Source: an uncultured Lachnospiraceae bacterium (GTDB lineage Bacteria > Bacillota > Clostridia > Lachnospirales > Lachnospiraceae). Taken from it: a DNA stretch of 49,594 nt. This document shows, in pieces, positions 24,979-33,056 of the stretch. Both the position numbers and the translations under genes were made by a program. The DNA lies in NCBI GenBank assembly GCA_910577165.1, contig CAJTLX010000020.1, positions 1 through 49,594 on the forward strand. The letters are read 5' to 3'. The notes beneath the pieces are model-generated. The model did not search any database. It had not been told where the DNA came from and saw only the letters and a program-made list of their open reading frames with translations. Each line of letters begins with the position of its first letter. The first letter of the stretch is position 1.

Positions 24979-26343
24979 ATGAAAAAGCGGCAAATTTTGA
25001 TTGGGGCAGTGGCATTTTTTGTCTGTCTTGTTGTGGGATTTTGTATTTCTAGGGCGGGGGAGGGGAATTTTATGGCAACAAAATACGCGATTGCACAGGC
25101 CAAATATCCGGAAACGATCGCCTACCCGGCGGAGCCGGAAGGGGATGAAGAGGATAAATGGGAGAACTATATGGAGCAGGTGGATGCTTATTATGAGCAG
25201 AACTATGAGCGCAGAAATCGCTCCAAACCGTATGTGGAAGGGCTTTACCCATTTTATCAGAGGACGATACAGGAATTTTTGGTCTGTGAGGGAAATGAAA
25301 ACCGAGTATATTCCCCGCTAAACTTATATATGGCACTCTCCATGCTTGCGGAAACTACCGATGGCAATTCCCGCGCACAGATTTTGCAGCTCCTTGGCGC
25401 GTCAGAGATCGAGGAGGTAAGGCAGAGCGCGGCGGGACTCTGGGAGGCAAATTATGCGGCGGACGGCGCATTAGAGTGCAAGCTTGCGAATTCTATCTGG
25501 CTAAAGCAGGGGATGGAATACAGGGAGGAAACTTTGCAGCGGTTAGCGGACACTTACCACGCTTCCTCTTTCCAGGGAGATATGGAGCAAAAGGAATATA
25601 CTAAAGAATTACAAAAATGGCTAAATGAACAGACAGGCGGACTTTTAAAAGAGCAGGCGGAGGGGATCTCTTTAACTCCGGAAACCATTCTCGCGCTTGC
25701 CAGTACAATTTACTATCGCGCACGGTGGACGGAACGCTTTTATGAGGAAAGCACAAAGGAAGGGATCTTTCATGCGACGGCGGGAGATATCCCTTGTGAT
25801 TTTATGCATCAGAACCGCTCACAGACCTATTTTTTCGGGGAAAATTTTGCTGCAATTTTGCTTGGATTTAATTTTAGCGGCGGAATGTGGTTGATTTTGC
25901 CGGATGAGGGCAGTTCAGTCAACGCTCTTGTGCAGAGCGGGGAAGTGCTGCGCCTGATTGAGGAGGGGTATCAGTGGAAAGATCAGACTTCAATTAAAGT
26001 GAATCTATCCATGCCGAAATTTGATATTGTATCCGATCTCGATTTAAAAGAAAGTTTAAAAACAATGGGAGTTACGGATATTTTTGATGAGAAGACGGCG
26101 GATTTTTCACCGATCATCGCACCGGAAGAATTGCCGTACCTAAGTAAAGCAAGCCATGCGGCGCGTGTTCTGGTGGATGAGGAGGGCTGTCAGGCGGCAG
26201 CATTTATGGTTATGGCAGCCGCCAGCGCGGGAATGCCGCCCGAAGAGCAAGTGGATTTTGTGTTAGATCGCCCGTTTGTCTTTGCCATCACCGGGGCGGA
26301 TAATTCCATTTTATTCTTGGGCGTGGTGGAGAGACCAATATGA
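24979..26343 (+). CDS. Exported serpin (serine/cysteine protease inhibitor)
   Basis: Suicide protease inhibitor, 454 residues. An amino-terminal hydrophobic segment (ILIGAVAFFVCLVVGFCI) exports or anchors it. The serpin fold follows from about residue 90 (NRVYSPLNLYMALSMLAE, LANSIWLK, LALASTIYYRARW, LSMPKFDI). The reactive-centre hinge is VDEEGCQAAAF and the C-terminal strand is DRPFVFAITG. Counting from the hinge glycine as P15 predicts P1 alanine followed by glycine in AAASAGM, which suggests an elastase-like target. Cysteine at P14 and phenylalanine at P9 are unusual and may slow loop insertion. AAAGGGGGA precedes the start. It may shield the cell from host or microbial proteases. Confidence 0.88.
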   Translation: MKKRQILIGAVAFFVCLVVGFCISRAGEGNFMATKYAIAQAKYPETIAYPAEPEGDEEDKWENYMEQVDAYYEQNYERRNRSKPYVEGLYPFYQRTIQEFLVCEGNENRVYSPLNLYMALSMLAETTDGNSRAQILQLLGASEIEEVRQSAAGLWEANYAADGALECKLANSIWLKQGMEYREETLQRLADTYHASSFQGDMEQKEYTKELQKWLNEQTGGLLKEQAEGISLTPETILALASTIYYRARWTERFYEESTKEGIFHATAGDIPCDFMHQNRSQTYFFGENFAAILLGFNFSGGMWLILPDEGSSVNALVQSGEVLRLIEEGYQWKDQTSIKVNLSMPKFDIVSDLDLKESLKTMGVTDIFDEKTADFSPIIAPEELPYLSKASHAARVLVDEEGCQAAAFMVMAAASAGMPPEEQVDFVLDRPFVFAITGADNSILFLGVVERPI

Positions 26344-26353
26344 TGTTAAATAT

Positions 26354-26647
26354 ATGGAAAATTTAGAATTTAAGGTATATGACTGGACAGATGGCGGGAA
26401 TTTATCAGCAACTGTTTTAACCGCTTTAAAGCAGATTGTGGAAAAGAACTATAGCACCTCTCTAATTGATGAGGGATTTTTAAAAGAAAACATCAGGGCA
26501 TATGGTTTTGCTTTTGAGGGAAAGACTGTTCTGATTGATGGTGGTGATTTACAAAAGGTTAATTTGATAATAAAAACTGCTGAAGAAAAGAAGGCGGCAA
26601 GAAAGGTTCTCGCAAAAAAGAAAACTGCCAAAAGGAAATGCAGGTAA
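26354..26647 (+). CDS. Hypothetical protein, possibly a gene remnant
   Basis: A 97-residue frame ending in a lysine- and arginine-rich tail (AARKVLAKKKTAKRK). It is not recognised. The likely ATG lies 10 bases after the serpin stop but has no clear ribosome binding site, and the frame continues upstream into the serpin gene. It may be translated by coupling or be the end of a lost gene. The basic tail suggests nucleic-acid contact or mere degeneration. Confidence 0.5.
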   Translation: MENLEFKVYDWTDGGNLSATVLTALKQIVEKNYSTSLIDEGFLKENIRAYGFAFEGKTVLIDGGDLQKVNLIIKTAEEKKAARKVLAKKKTAKRKCR

Positions 26648-26659
26648 AATAGAAAAATT

Positions 26660-26710
26660 AACTGCTGCCAGGGAGAAAATTTTTTAAATCCCTTTGGCAG
26701 CAGTTGATTT
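26660..26710. terminator. Bidirectional terminator between convergent genes
   Basis: A long hairpin AACTGCTGCCA / TGGCAGCAGTT (11 perfect pairs) with an inner GGGA/TCCC. T residues follow on the forward side and A/T runs on the other, placed exactly between the two convergent genes. Confidence 0.75.
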
Positions 26711-26736
26711 ATAGGAAGTAATCTTCCCTGTTCAAT

Positions 26737-28422
26737 TTAGTGATGGGAATTATCGAAATGATGCCATGAATGATCGCAGTTGTCATGCTCTCTTTTCCAG
26801 ATTTTTCCATCCAGAGTACCTATCTCATATTCGTATTCACAACCATTGCAACAGAATTCGATATCATAATACCAAATCTCATCATCATCATCTAACTTTA
26901 TCTCTAAGTCAAACAATTCGCCGTCAAGAATACCTGCATCCTTCTTTGCGATGGCCAGTGCGTCCTCCCTTGTGATCTCATTTTCCGCACCCTGATTTTT
27001 ATCCAAAGATAAAAGCTCGTCGGATTCCTCCATCTCTTTTTCCAGAATAGTTCCATCTAAAGCGGCAATCTTGTATTCGTACTCGTAGATTCCTGCATCA
27101 AATTCAATTTTGTAGACATGAATTCCGTCGTCATCGTCAAATTTTATTTTCAGATTGAATATCTCGCTCTCTGAGATGCCTGCATCCTTTGCCGCCAGCG
27201 AAAGAGCAGTATCCTGCGTAATCTCCGTGGATGGTATGGATGTGGAAGTCACCGGTGCGTTAGCGGAAATATGCTCTCTCGCTTCTGTCTTGCGGTTGAT
27301 AATTCTGCCGTCGGAAACCGCAATATCATACTCGTATTCCATTTCAGTGGTATCAAACTCAATCTCATAGACGCGGATGCCATCTTCTTTATCAAGTTTC
27401 ACTTTCAGATTAAAGATCTCCTTATCAGAAACCCCTGCGTCTTTCTTTGCGATCGCCAGTGCATCCTCCTGTGAGATTTCAGCGGTCTGTGCTGGCACAG
27501 TCGGCTTTGGAGTTGCCGTGGCTGGCTTTGATGTTACTGTTGGCTTTGGCGGGAGATTATCTTTCTGCTCCGTTTTTCGATTAACAATCTTTCCGTCGGA
27601 AACCGCAATATCATACTCGTATTCCATTTTAGTGGTATCAAACTCAATTTCATAGACGCGGATGCCATCTTCTTTATCAAGTTTCACTTCCAGATTAAAG
27701 ATCTCCTTATCGGAAACCCCTGCGTCTTTCTTTGCGATCGCCAGTGCGTCCTCCTGTGAGATTTCAGCGGTCTGTGCCGGCGCAGTCGGCTTTGGAGTTG
27801 CCGTGGCTGGCTTTGATGTTACTGTTGGCTTTGGCGGGAGATTATCTTTCTGCTCCGTTTTTCGATTAACAATCTTTCCGTCGGAAACCGCAATATCATA
27901 CTCGTATTCCATTTTAGTGGTATCAAACTCAATTTCATAGACGCGGATGCCATCTTCTTTATCAAGTTTCACTTCCAGATTAAAGATCTCCTTATCGGAA
28001 ACCCCTGCGTCTTTCTTTGCGATCGCCAGTGCGTCCTCCTGTGAGATTTCAGCGGTTTGTGCCGGCGCAGTCGGCGATGGACTTATCTGTTCCTCACCCA
28101 CAGTTGGAGATGGGGTGTTCGGAGTCAATTTTTTTACATTTTTTTCCAAAATCATCCCGTCCGAAGCGGCAATACAATATTCATAGGATTTTTGGTCAGT
28201 GGTAAAGGTCACCGTATATTCTGCTTCATCATTAAGACGCGCGTGGAGATTTTCCAGTTCGCTCTCGGAAACCTTTGCATCCTCCCGGGCAATTTTTGTT
28301 GCCTCATCCATGGATAGGGCATCCTTTGTCCCCGGAGTATCAAACTCATCCTTTGTTCCGCAGCCCGTGAGGATTACTGCGGCATAAAAAATAGCGATGG
28401 TCAAAATTTTTTTTGTTCTCAC
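26737..28422 (-). CDS. Lipoprotein with six PepSY-like repeats
   Basis: Predicted surface lipoprotein of 561 residues. The signal peptide ends in a lipobox (VILTGC, lipidated C21). Six PepSY-type repeats follow, each starting like ISQEDALAIAKKDAG and ending in a YEYDIAVSDGKIVNR strand. Repeats 2 to 4 are nearly identical and joined by threonine/proline-rich spacers (KPTVTSKPATATPKPT); repeats 1, 5 and 6 are diverged. The C-terminus is histidine-rich (HDNCDHSWHHFDNSHH), a possible metal-binding tail. PepSY domains often inhibit or guard extracellular proteases; the neighbouring serpin makes a protease-control theme possible but unproven. Good promoter upstream on the same strand. Confidence 0.82.
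   Translation of the reverse strand: MRTKKILTIAIFYAAVILTGCGTKDEFDTPGTKDALSMDEATKIAREDAKVSESELENLHARLNDEAEYTVTFTTDQKSYEYCIAASDGMILEKNVKKLTPNTPSPTVGEEQISPSPTAPAQTAEISQEDALAIAKKDAGVSDKEIFNLEVKLDKEDGIRVYEIEFDTTKMEYEYDIAVSDGKIVNRKTEQKDNLPPKPTVTSKPATATPKPTAPAQTAEISQEDALAIAKKDAGVSDKEIFNLEVKLDKEDGIRVYEIEFDTTKMEYEYDIAVSDGKIVNRKTEQKDNLPPKPTVTSKPATATPKPTVPAQTAEISQEDALAIAKKDAGVSDKEIFNLKVKLDKEDGIRVYEIEFDTTEMEYEYDIAVSDGRIINRKTEAREHISANAPVTSTSIPSTEITQDTALSLAAKDAGISESEIFNLKIKFDDDDGIHVYKIEFDAGIYEYEYKIAALDGTILEKEMEESDELLSLDKNQGAENEITREDALAIAKKDAGILDGELFDLEIKLDDDDEIWYYDIEFCCNGCEYEYEIGTLDGKIWKREHDNCDHSWHHFDNSHH
27361..28072 (-). repeat. 285-bp tandem repeats inside the PepSY lipoprotein gene
   Basis: Two full units (27361-27645 and 27646-27930) and a partial third (from 27931) repeat in register with about six differences per unit by eye. 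The unit is 95 codons, one PepSY domain plus linker, so copy-number change keeps the reading frame. A further partial copy with more changes precedes it (27289-27360). Confidence 0.9.
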
Positions 28423-28500
28423 AATTTAACGCCCCCTTTATTACGTAGGAAAAAAAACATCAAATTTCCAGTGATTTCCTTTTGCCTTTGCTGATTTCTA

Positions 28501-28529
28501 ATTATATTTTATCACTTTTTTTACGTCAA
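28501..28529 (-). promoter_or_regulatory. Promoter of the PepSY lipoprotein gene
   Basis: On the reverse strand TTGACG, 17 bases, TATAAT, about 80 bases before the start codon. Confidence 0.75.
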
Positions 28530-28862
28530 TACAATCGGTAAATTTGAGGAATTTTTTTATTTTTTTGAGGGAAAGTTTTTCTCTATTCAATTGAGCAAAA
28601 AATATTTTTGGGTAGATTGCTTAAATATATGGGAAAAAGGAATAAAAATTAGTTAATCTAAACAAAGGGTATAAATTTCGTGAAATTGGGGGGAAATTGG
28701 ATTTTAGTCTTGCAATCTAAAGATACAGGGGGTAAAGTGTGAAAAGGATCATGCTGCAAGCGCGAACATGGGCGGATTAGCTGCTTCCAAAAAGCGGTCG
28801 CAGCATAACCGCAAGGGTGAAAAAGGCATAGAGGAAGAGAGAGCAAAAGGATGGTGGTCTGT
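28530..28862. other. Gene-free region before the GH28 locus
   Basis: AT-rich divergent spacer. A TATAAA (near 28669) and a small hairpin GCGGT/ACCGC near 28793 are present, but no confident forward promoter or known regulatory RNA was recognised. Confidence 0.4.
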
Positions 28863-30311
28863 ATGAATTATTTAGCGGTTTACCCGGCACCAAAAGGAGT
28901 GCCGATGTTAAAGGATTACCGTGTTCGGGTTAGAATAGGGGAAGGGGAATGGAGGGAGCTTGACACCTATTTGGCAAGGGTTGATATGCACCATGTCCGC
29001 GAGGCATCCGTGGCATATTTTGATTTTTGCGGCAGGGTGGAATGTGAGATAAAAGTGGAAAAAGGGGAGATTCTAAATGCTAAGATACGCCCTGTATCAG
29101 CGGGGATCTCCTGGCAAAAAGAGGGCAACACTTTGCGTTTCTTTTTGACAAAGCCCGCAAAACTTTCGGTGGAAATCAATGATGATCGGTTCCACAATCT
29201 TCATCTGTTTGCGGGGAGGACGGGGAACGAGGAACAGGAAATTTTTGGGGAAAATAGGGGCGAGAAGTTAATTAAAACTAAGGTTATTGAACCTTCCGAT
29301 GAGGAACTTGATCTTGCTGCTGCCGTTGAGAGTGCGGAGTTTTGCGGTGGCAGACGTGTCATCTGTCTTGCTCCGGGACTGCACCGACTAAAGGAGAACC
29401 GCTGCGCACTCCCGTCCGACACAACCGTCTTTCTTTCGGGGGGCGCGGTTGTTTTAGGAGGCTTCTTAATTGAAGGGCAGCGCAATGTGACCGTGGCGGG
29501 GCATGGGATTATTTCTCTTGGTCATGTTAAAAAAGAGACTTTTCTGCGCGGCGTGGATATTCGCTCCTCAGAAAATATCCAGCTGGAGGGGGTTATCATC
29601 CTTAATCCGGCGCACTACAGCGTCCATCTTGGCGGCTCCTCAAATCTTTTGATCCGGGATGTCAAGGCGTTTTCCTGTGAAGGCTGGTCGGATGGGATTG
29701 ATATGATGGCGTGCGAGAATGTCCGAATTGAAGATGTATTTCTGCGCAATTCGGATGATTGTATTGCGATCTATGGCGGACGTTTTGGATTTTCGGGCAA
29801 TACGAGAAATGTCGCCGTGAAAGATGCAGTACTCTGGGCGGATGTAGCGCACCCGACTATGGTTGGGGTACATGGGGATGCGAAGGACGGGGGCAGCATT
29901 ATTGAGAATATCAGCTTTGAAAATATGGATATCCTAGAGCATCACGAGCTGCAGGACGATTATTTGGGCTGTATGACCATCAATGTCGGGGACGACAATA
30001 CCGTGCGCAATCTAAGTTACAAAAATATCCGGGTGGAACAGTTTGAGCGCGGAAAACTTCTCGATCTCCAGGTAAAATGGAATAAAAAATACAATGAGGT
30101 GCCAGGAAAAACAATAAAAAATGTAGTGTTTGAAGATATTTTTTACAGTGGAAGCGGGGAACATACCTCGGAGATCAACGGCTTTTCCGACGAGCGAAAA
30201 GTGGAGGGCGTGCGCTTTAAAAATCTGGTAGTTCGGGGCGTAAAGGTATTAAAGCCGGAGGACGGAAATATTCACATTGGGGAGTTTGCAGGGGACGTAC
30301 ATTTTGAATAG
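28863..30311 (+). CDS. GH28-family polygalacturonase-like enzyme (paralogue 1)
   Basis: Right-handed beta-helix glycosidase of about 482 residues, probably cytoplasmic since no signal peptide is seen. A beta-sandwich-like region (about 1-125) precedes the helix. GH28-type acidic motifs are present: SDGID, NSDDC, and a histidine in VGVHGD in place of GHG. These supply the three aspartates used for inverting hydrolysis of galacturonide-type linkages. The start is placed at the second ATG because it aligns with the start of the paralogue 9 kb downstream. It lies 14 bases before an AraC regulator and opens the polysaccharide locus. The exact substrate is unknown. Confidence 0.8.
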   Translation: MNYLAVYPAPKGVPMLKDYRVRVRIGEGEWRELDTYLARVDMHHVREASVAYFDFCGRVECEIKVEKGEILNAKIRPVSAGISWQKEGNTLRFFLTKPAKLSVEINDDRFHNLHLFAGRTGNEEQEIFGENRGEKLIKTKVIEPSDEELDLAAAVESAEFCGGRRVICLAPGLHRLKENRCALPSDTTVFLSGGAVVLGGFLIEGQRNVTVAGHGIISLGHVKKETFLRGVDIRSSENIQLEGVIILNPAHYSVHLGGSSNLLIRDVKAFSCEGWSDGIDMMACENVRIEDVFLRNSDDCIAIYGGRFGFSGNTRNVAVKDAVLWADVAHPTMVGVHGDAKDGGSIIENISFENMDILEHHELQDDYLGCMTINVGDDNTVRNLSYKNIRVEQFERGKLLDLQVKWNKKYNEVPGKTIKNVVFEDIFYSGSGEHTSEINGFSDERKVEGVRFKNLVVRGVKVLKPEDGNIHIGEFAGDVHFE

Positions 30312-30325
30312 CGAGGTACACGGGT

Positions 30326-31771
30326 TTGGATTGGCAGAGGGAAAAGATTTGGGGGCTTCTAAAGAAAACAAGCAAAAATAAGTTGTTTTTCCTTATTTTT
30401 GTTGGGGGATTTCTCGCCGGAGTGGTGTTGTTAGCTCTGTCACTTTTTTTGTATCCTGTCACAGGGGTGGCGGGCTGTCTGCTGGTCTGTGCCCTATTGT
30501 GCGCGGGGATAGCGAGGGTGCTTACCATCAGTCTTGGTCATGTTGCGAAGGAGATACTTGACCAGGATAAGGAATTGGAAAAACAGCTAAATAAAGTTTC
30601 GAAAAACGCAAGGCAGCATGTGTTTTTGCAGCTTTTACAGAGGGATATGGCAAAGGAAGAGCGATTGCAGCAGCTTCTTTTGCAGTCGGGTATGGAATTT
30701 GCACAGCCCTTTTTTTGCGTTGCGGTAATGAAGTTAGATGATTTCTGGCTGGCCAGCGAGGAATACTCTGACCGGGATATCTCCCTGTTTAAATTTTCGA
30801 TGGCAAATATTGCAATAGAATTGCTGGGCAAGCGGATGGACGCTTATCTGGTAGAAAATGGGATGGATTACATGACCTTAATCTTAAATCTTAAAGAACT
30901 TTGTGAACCAGGAGATTTGGGGAGGATCTTTAAGGAGGCAGTCGGGTATGAGGTGGACTATTTCGGGATCGGATTTTCCGTTGGGATCGGTACGGTGGCG
31001 GAGGGACTCTCCTCCATCAGCGAAAGTTACAACAATGCATTGGACGCAGTGGAGTATCGGCTCTTTTTTGGAAAGCAGTCCGTGACGGAGCATGAGTCCA
31101 TCAGGGATCAGGAGTCTGTGCATATGGATTATCCCTACGAGATGGAGCAGGAGATTCTGCGCCAGGCCATGCGTTTTCACAACCGCGTCAAGACAATGGA
31201 ATATCTGGATACTTTTTTGGAGCAGGTGGGACATATCGCGGCGGAGGATGCAAGTCTGTACATCCACCAGCTCGGTGTTGCCGTCAACCGCGCCCTGCGC
31301 CAAGCGGATAAAATTCAGGTAAACCTCTACAGTATGCGCGAATTTTCCCGTTTTATGAACTTTTTGCCGACACTAAAGGAAAAGCAGCAGCAGATCAAGG
31401 CGACACTCGACGAGCTGTTTACCGTGACAGCGGAGGATGCAGGGCGTAAGAAACAGGGAATTGTCCAGAAGGTGGAAGAATTTGTAAATGAAAACTATCA
31501 AAATCCGGATATTACGCTGGAAGATATGGCGCAGCATGTGGGACTGTCCTCCAATTATATCCGGCGTATTTTTAGGGAGCAATGCGGCTACTCCCTGATG
31601 GACTACCTGGTAAATCATCGCATCAGTATGGCGAAGGAACTTTTAAAGACCACCGATCGCACCGCGAGGGAGATCGCGGAATTAGTCGGCTATTCCAATA
31701 CAAAATATTTCTATAGCCTCTTTAAAAAACAGACGGGCTATACCACTTACGAATACCGAAATACTCCGTAA
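30326..31771 (+). CDS. Membrane-anchored AraC-family transcriptional regulator
   Basis: Regulator of 481 residues. Two adjacent amino-terminal helices (about 20-70: FFLIFVGGFLAGVVLLAL, then a second) are followed by a cytoplasmic coiled coil and a middle region with weak resemblance to degenerate GGDEF-type modules (YFGIGFSVGIGTVAEGL). The C-terminus has the two AraC helix-turn-helix motifs (ITLEDMAQHVGLSSNYIRRI and RTAREIAELVGYSNTKYFYS). It lacks the large external sensor of classical YesN/Lpl-type regulators. The start is TTG behind GAGG; no ATG fits. It most likely controls the surrounding GH28/transport genes. Confidence 0.86.
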   Translation: MDWQREKIWGLLKKTSKNKLFFLIFVGGFLAGVVLLALSLFLYPVTGVAGCLLVCALLCAGIARVLTISLGHVAKEILDQDKELEKQLNKVSKNARQHVFLQLLQRDMAKEERLQQLLLQSGMEFAQPFFCVAVMKLDDFWLASEEYSDRDISLFKFSMANIAIELLGKRMDAYLVENGMDYMTLILNLKELCEPGDLGRIFKEAVGYEVDYFGIGFSVGIGTVAEGLSSISESYNNALDAVEYRLFFGKQSVTEHESIRDQESVHMDYPYEMEQEILRQAMRFHNRVKTMEYLDTFLEQVGHIAAEDASLYIHQLGVAVNRALRQADKIQVNLYSMREFSRFMNFLPTLKEKQQQIKATLDELFTVTAEDAGRKKQGIVQKVEEFVNENYQNPDITLEDMAQHVGLSSNYIRRIFREQCGYSLMDYLVNHRISMAKELLKTTDRTAREIAELVGYSNTKYFYSLFKKQTGYTTYEYRNTP

Positions 31772-31797
31772 GCATAGGGAAAGGAAAATCAATACCC

Positions 31798-31833
31798 CAA
31801 AAAAGGAAGCAATCTCTGCTTCCTTTTTTTAAA
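31798..31833 (+). terminator. Terminator after the AraC regulator
   Basis: Perfect 11-bp stem AAAAGGAAGCA / TGCTTCCTTTT with a 5-base loop and a long T run. Confidence 0.9.
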
Positions 31834-32089
31834 CTTTTTTCTTCCTCTTTATAGAAGAAAATGTAAAATTACCCCTTATTTTGGGGTATAAAATCCGGAA
31901 CAAAGGAGGGTTTGCGATTCGAAACAGAGGGTTTTAATGTGCATAAAATCAGGGAAAATACACCCTACGCCGCTATTTTGGGCTTGTGGCAAAGAAAAAA
32001 TCCTGCGAGAATATAAGGCAGGTAAGAAATGCCGCCAAGAGAAAAGAGGGCGCGCTTGAAAACCGAGGGAAAAAGAAAGGAGAGGGGAT
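31834..32089 (+). promoter_or_regulatory. Leader of the transport operon with ACCCC/GGGGT dyad
   Basis: ACCCC-TTATTTT-GGGGT (31871-31887) directly abuts a TATAAA element. A further TACCCC occurs at 31792. The dyad could be a regulator site over the promoter, though the -35 is weak. The rest of the region holds no gene. Confidence 0.4.
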
Positions 32090-33028
32090 ATGGAGGGGAA
32101 AAAGTTCATTAAGATAATTGCCATTTTGCTGTGTTTCTGTTTAGGGATCGGAAGTATCAGCATAGCATTTTCAGAACGTATCCGTGCGGACGCAGAGAAA
32201 GGGGAAGATGAAAACACAGCAGGCAGCAAAGCGCGAGCCAGCACTACCATTATTAAAGCCTACGAAAAAAAAGGATTTGACATAGAAGTCTTAGAGGATG
32301 GACTCTATGAACTTACTGTGGAATATGCCCAGCCGGGCGACAATACAAGGGATATCTTGATCAATGTCGAAGTGGACGGAAGTTTTCCGTTTGCGGAGGC
32401 GAAAAATATCATACTCCCGCGCATCTATGAGAACGAAGAACCGATCCGCACCGATGCAAACGGCAATGAGATTGCTCCGCGCCAGGCGATGGTGCTTACT
32501 CCGGTAAAACATACCCTGATGAGTACTTCAGGATTTTACGATGGAAATTACGGGTTTCCATTAAAGAAGGGAACGAATCATATTGAGATTACCTGCACCA
32601 ACACGAACGCGGAGATCTTTTCTGTCACGGCGGCAAAGCGGGAAATTATCCCTTCTTATAAGGAATATATCGCTACGCATCCGGGGCAGGATACGGCGGG
32701 GCATTATATTGTAATGCAGGCGGAACTTGCAGAAAGAAAGACCACCTCCATGCTCTACCCGACCTACGACCGCAGCAATGTCGCAACGCAGAGTGACGAC
32801 GGGGGCAAGAACAATGCTCACACTATCCGCATTAACACGGCGGGCGGGGAAATGTGGAAGCAGACCGGGCAGTGGATGAGCTGGAGTATGGAAGTGCCGG
32901 AGGACGGGTATTACAATTTTGGTGTAAAATACCGGCAACGTTTTAAAGATGGTTTATTTACTAGCCGCAAGATTTATATTGATGGGGAAGTACCATTTGA
33001 TGCACTTAATGGTGTAAATCAAGCTTAG
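32090..33028 (+). pseudogene. Extracellular solute-binding protein, amino-terminal part only
   Basis: A 312-residue frame with a signal peptide (KFIKIIAILLCFCLGIGSIS) followed by two carbohydrate-binding-like beta domains (YEKKGFDIEVLEDGLYEL; WKQTGQWMSWSMEVPEDGYY). In related Lachnospiraceae loci such domains form the front of a solute-binding protein of more than 900 residues. Here the frame ends abruptly after IDGEVPFDALNGV with a stop and the substrate-binding lobes are missing. A matching C-terminal half is found fused to the permease 4 kb downstream. AGGAGAGGGG lies before the ATG, so the fragment is probably translated and secreted. Truncation is inferred from family architecture. Confidence 0.65.
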
Positions 33029-33056
33029 ATATCTGTAGGGCGGAAGGAGGCAATTG

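Noticed and set aside
27361..28072. Direct repeats that could be taken for a CRISPR array
   Set aside because: The unit is 285 bp, coding and in frame with PepSY domains; there are no short repeats with unique spacers.
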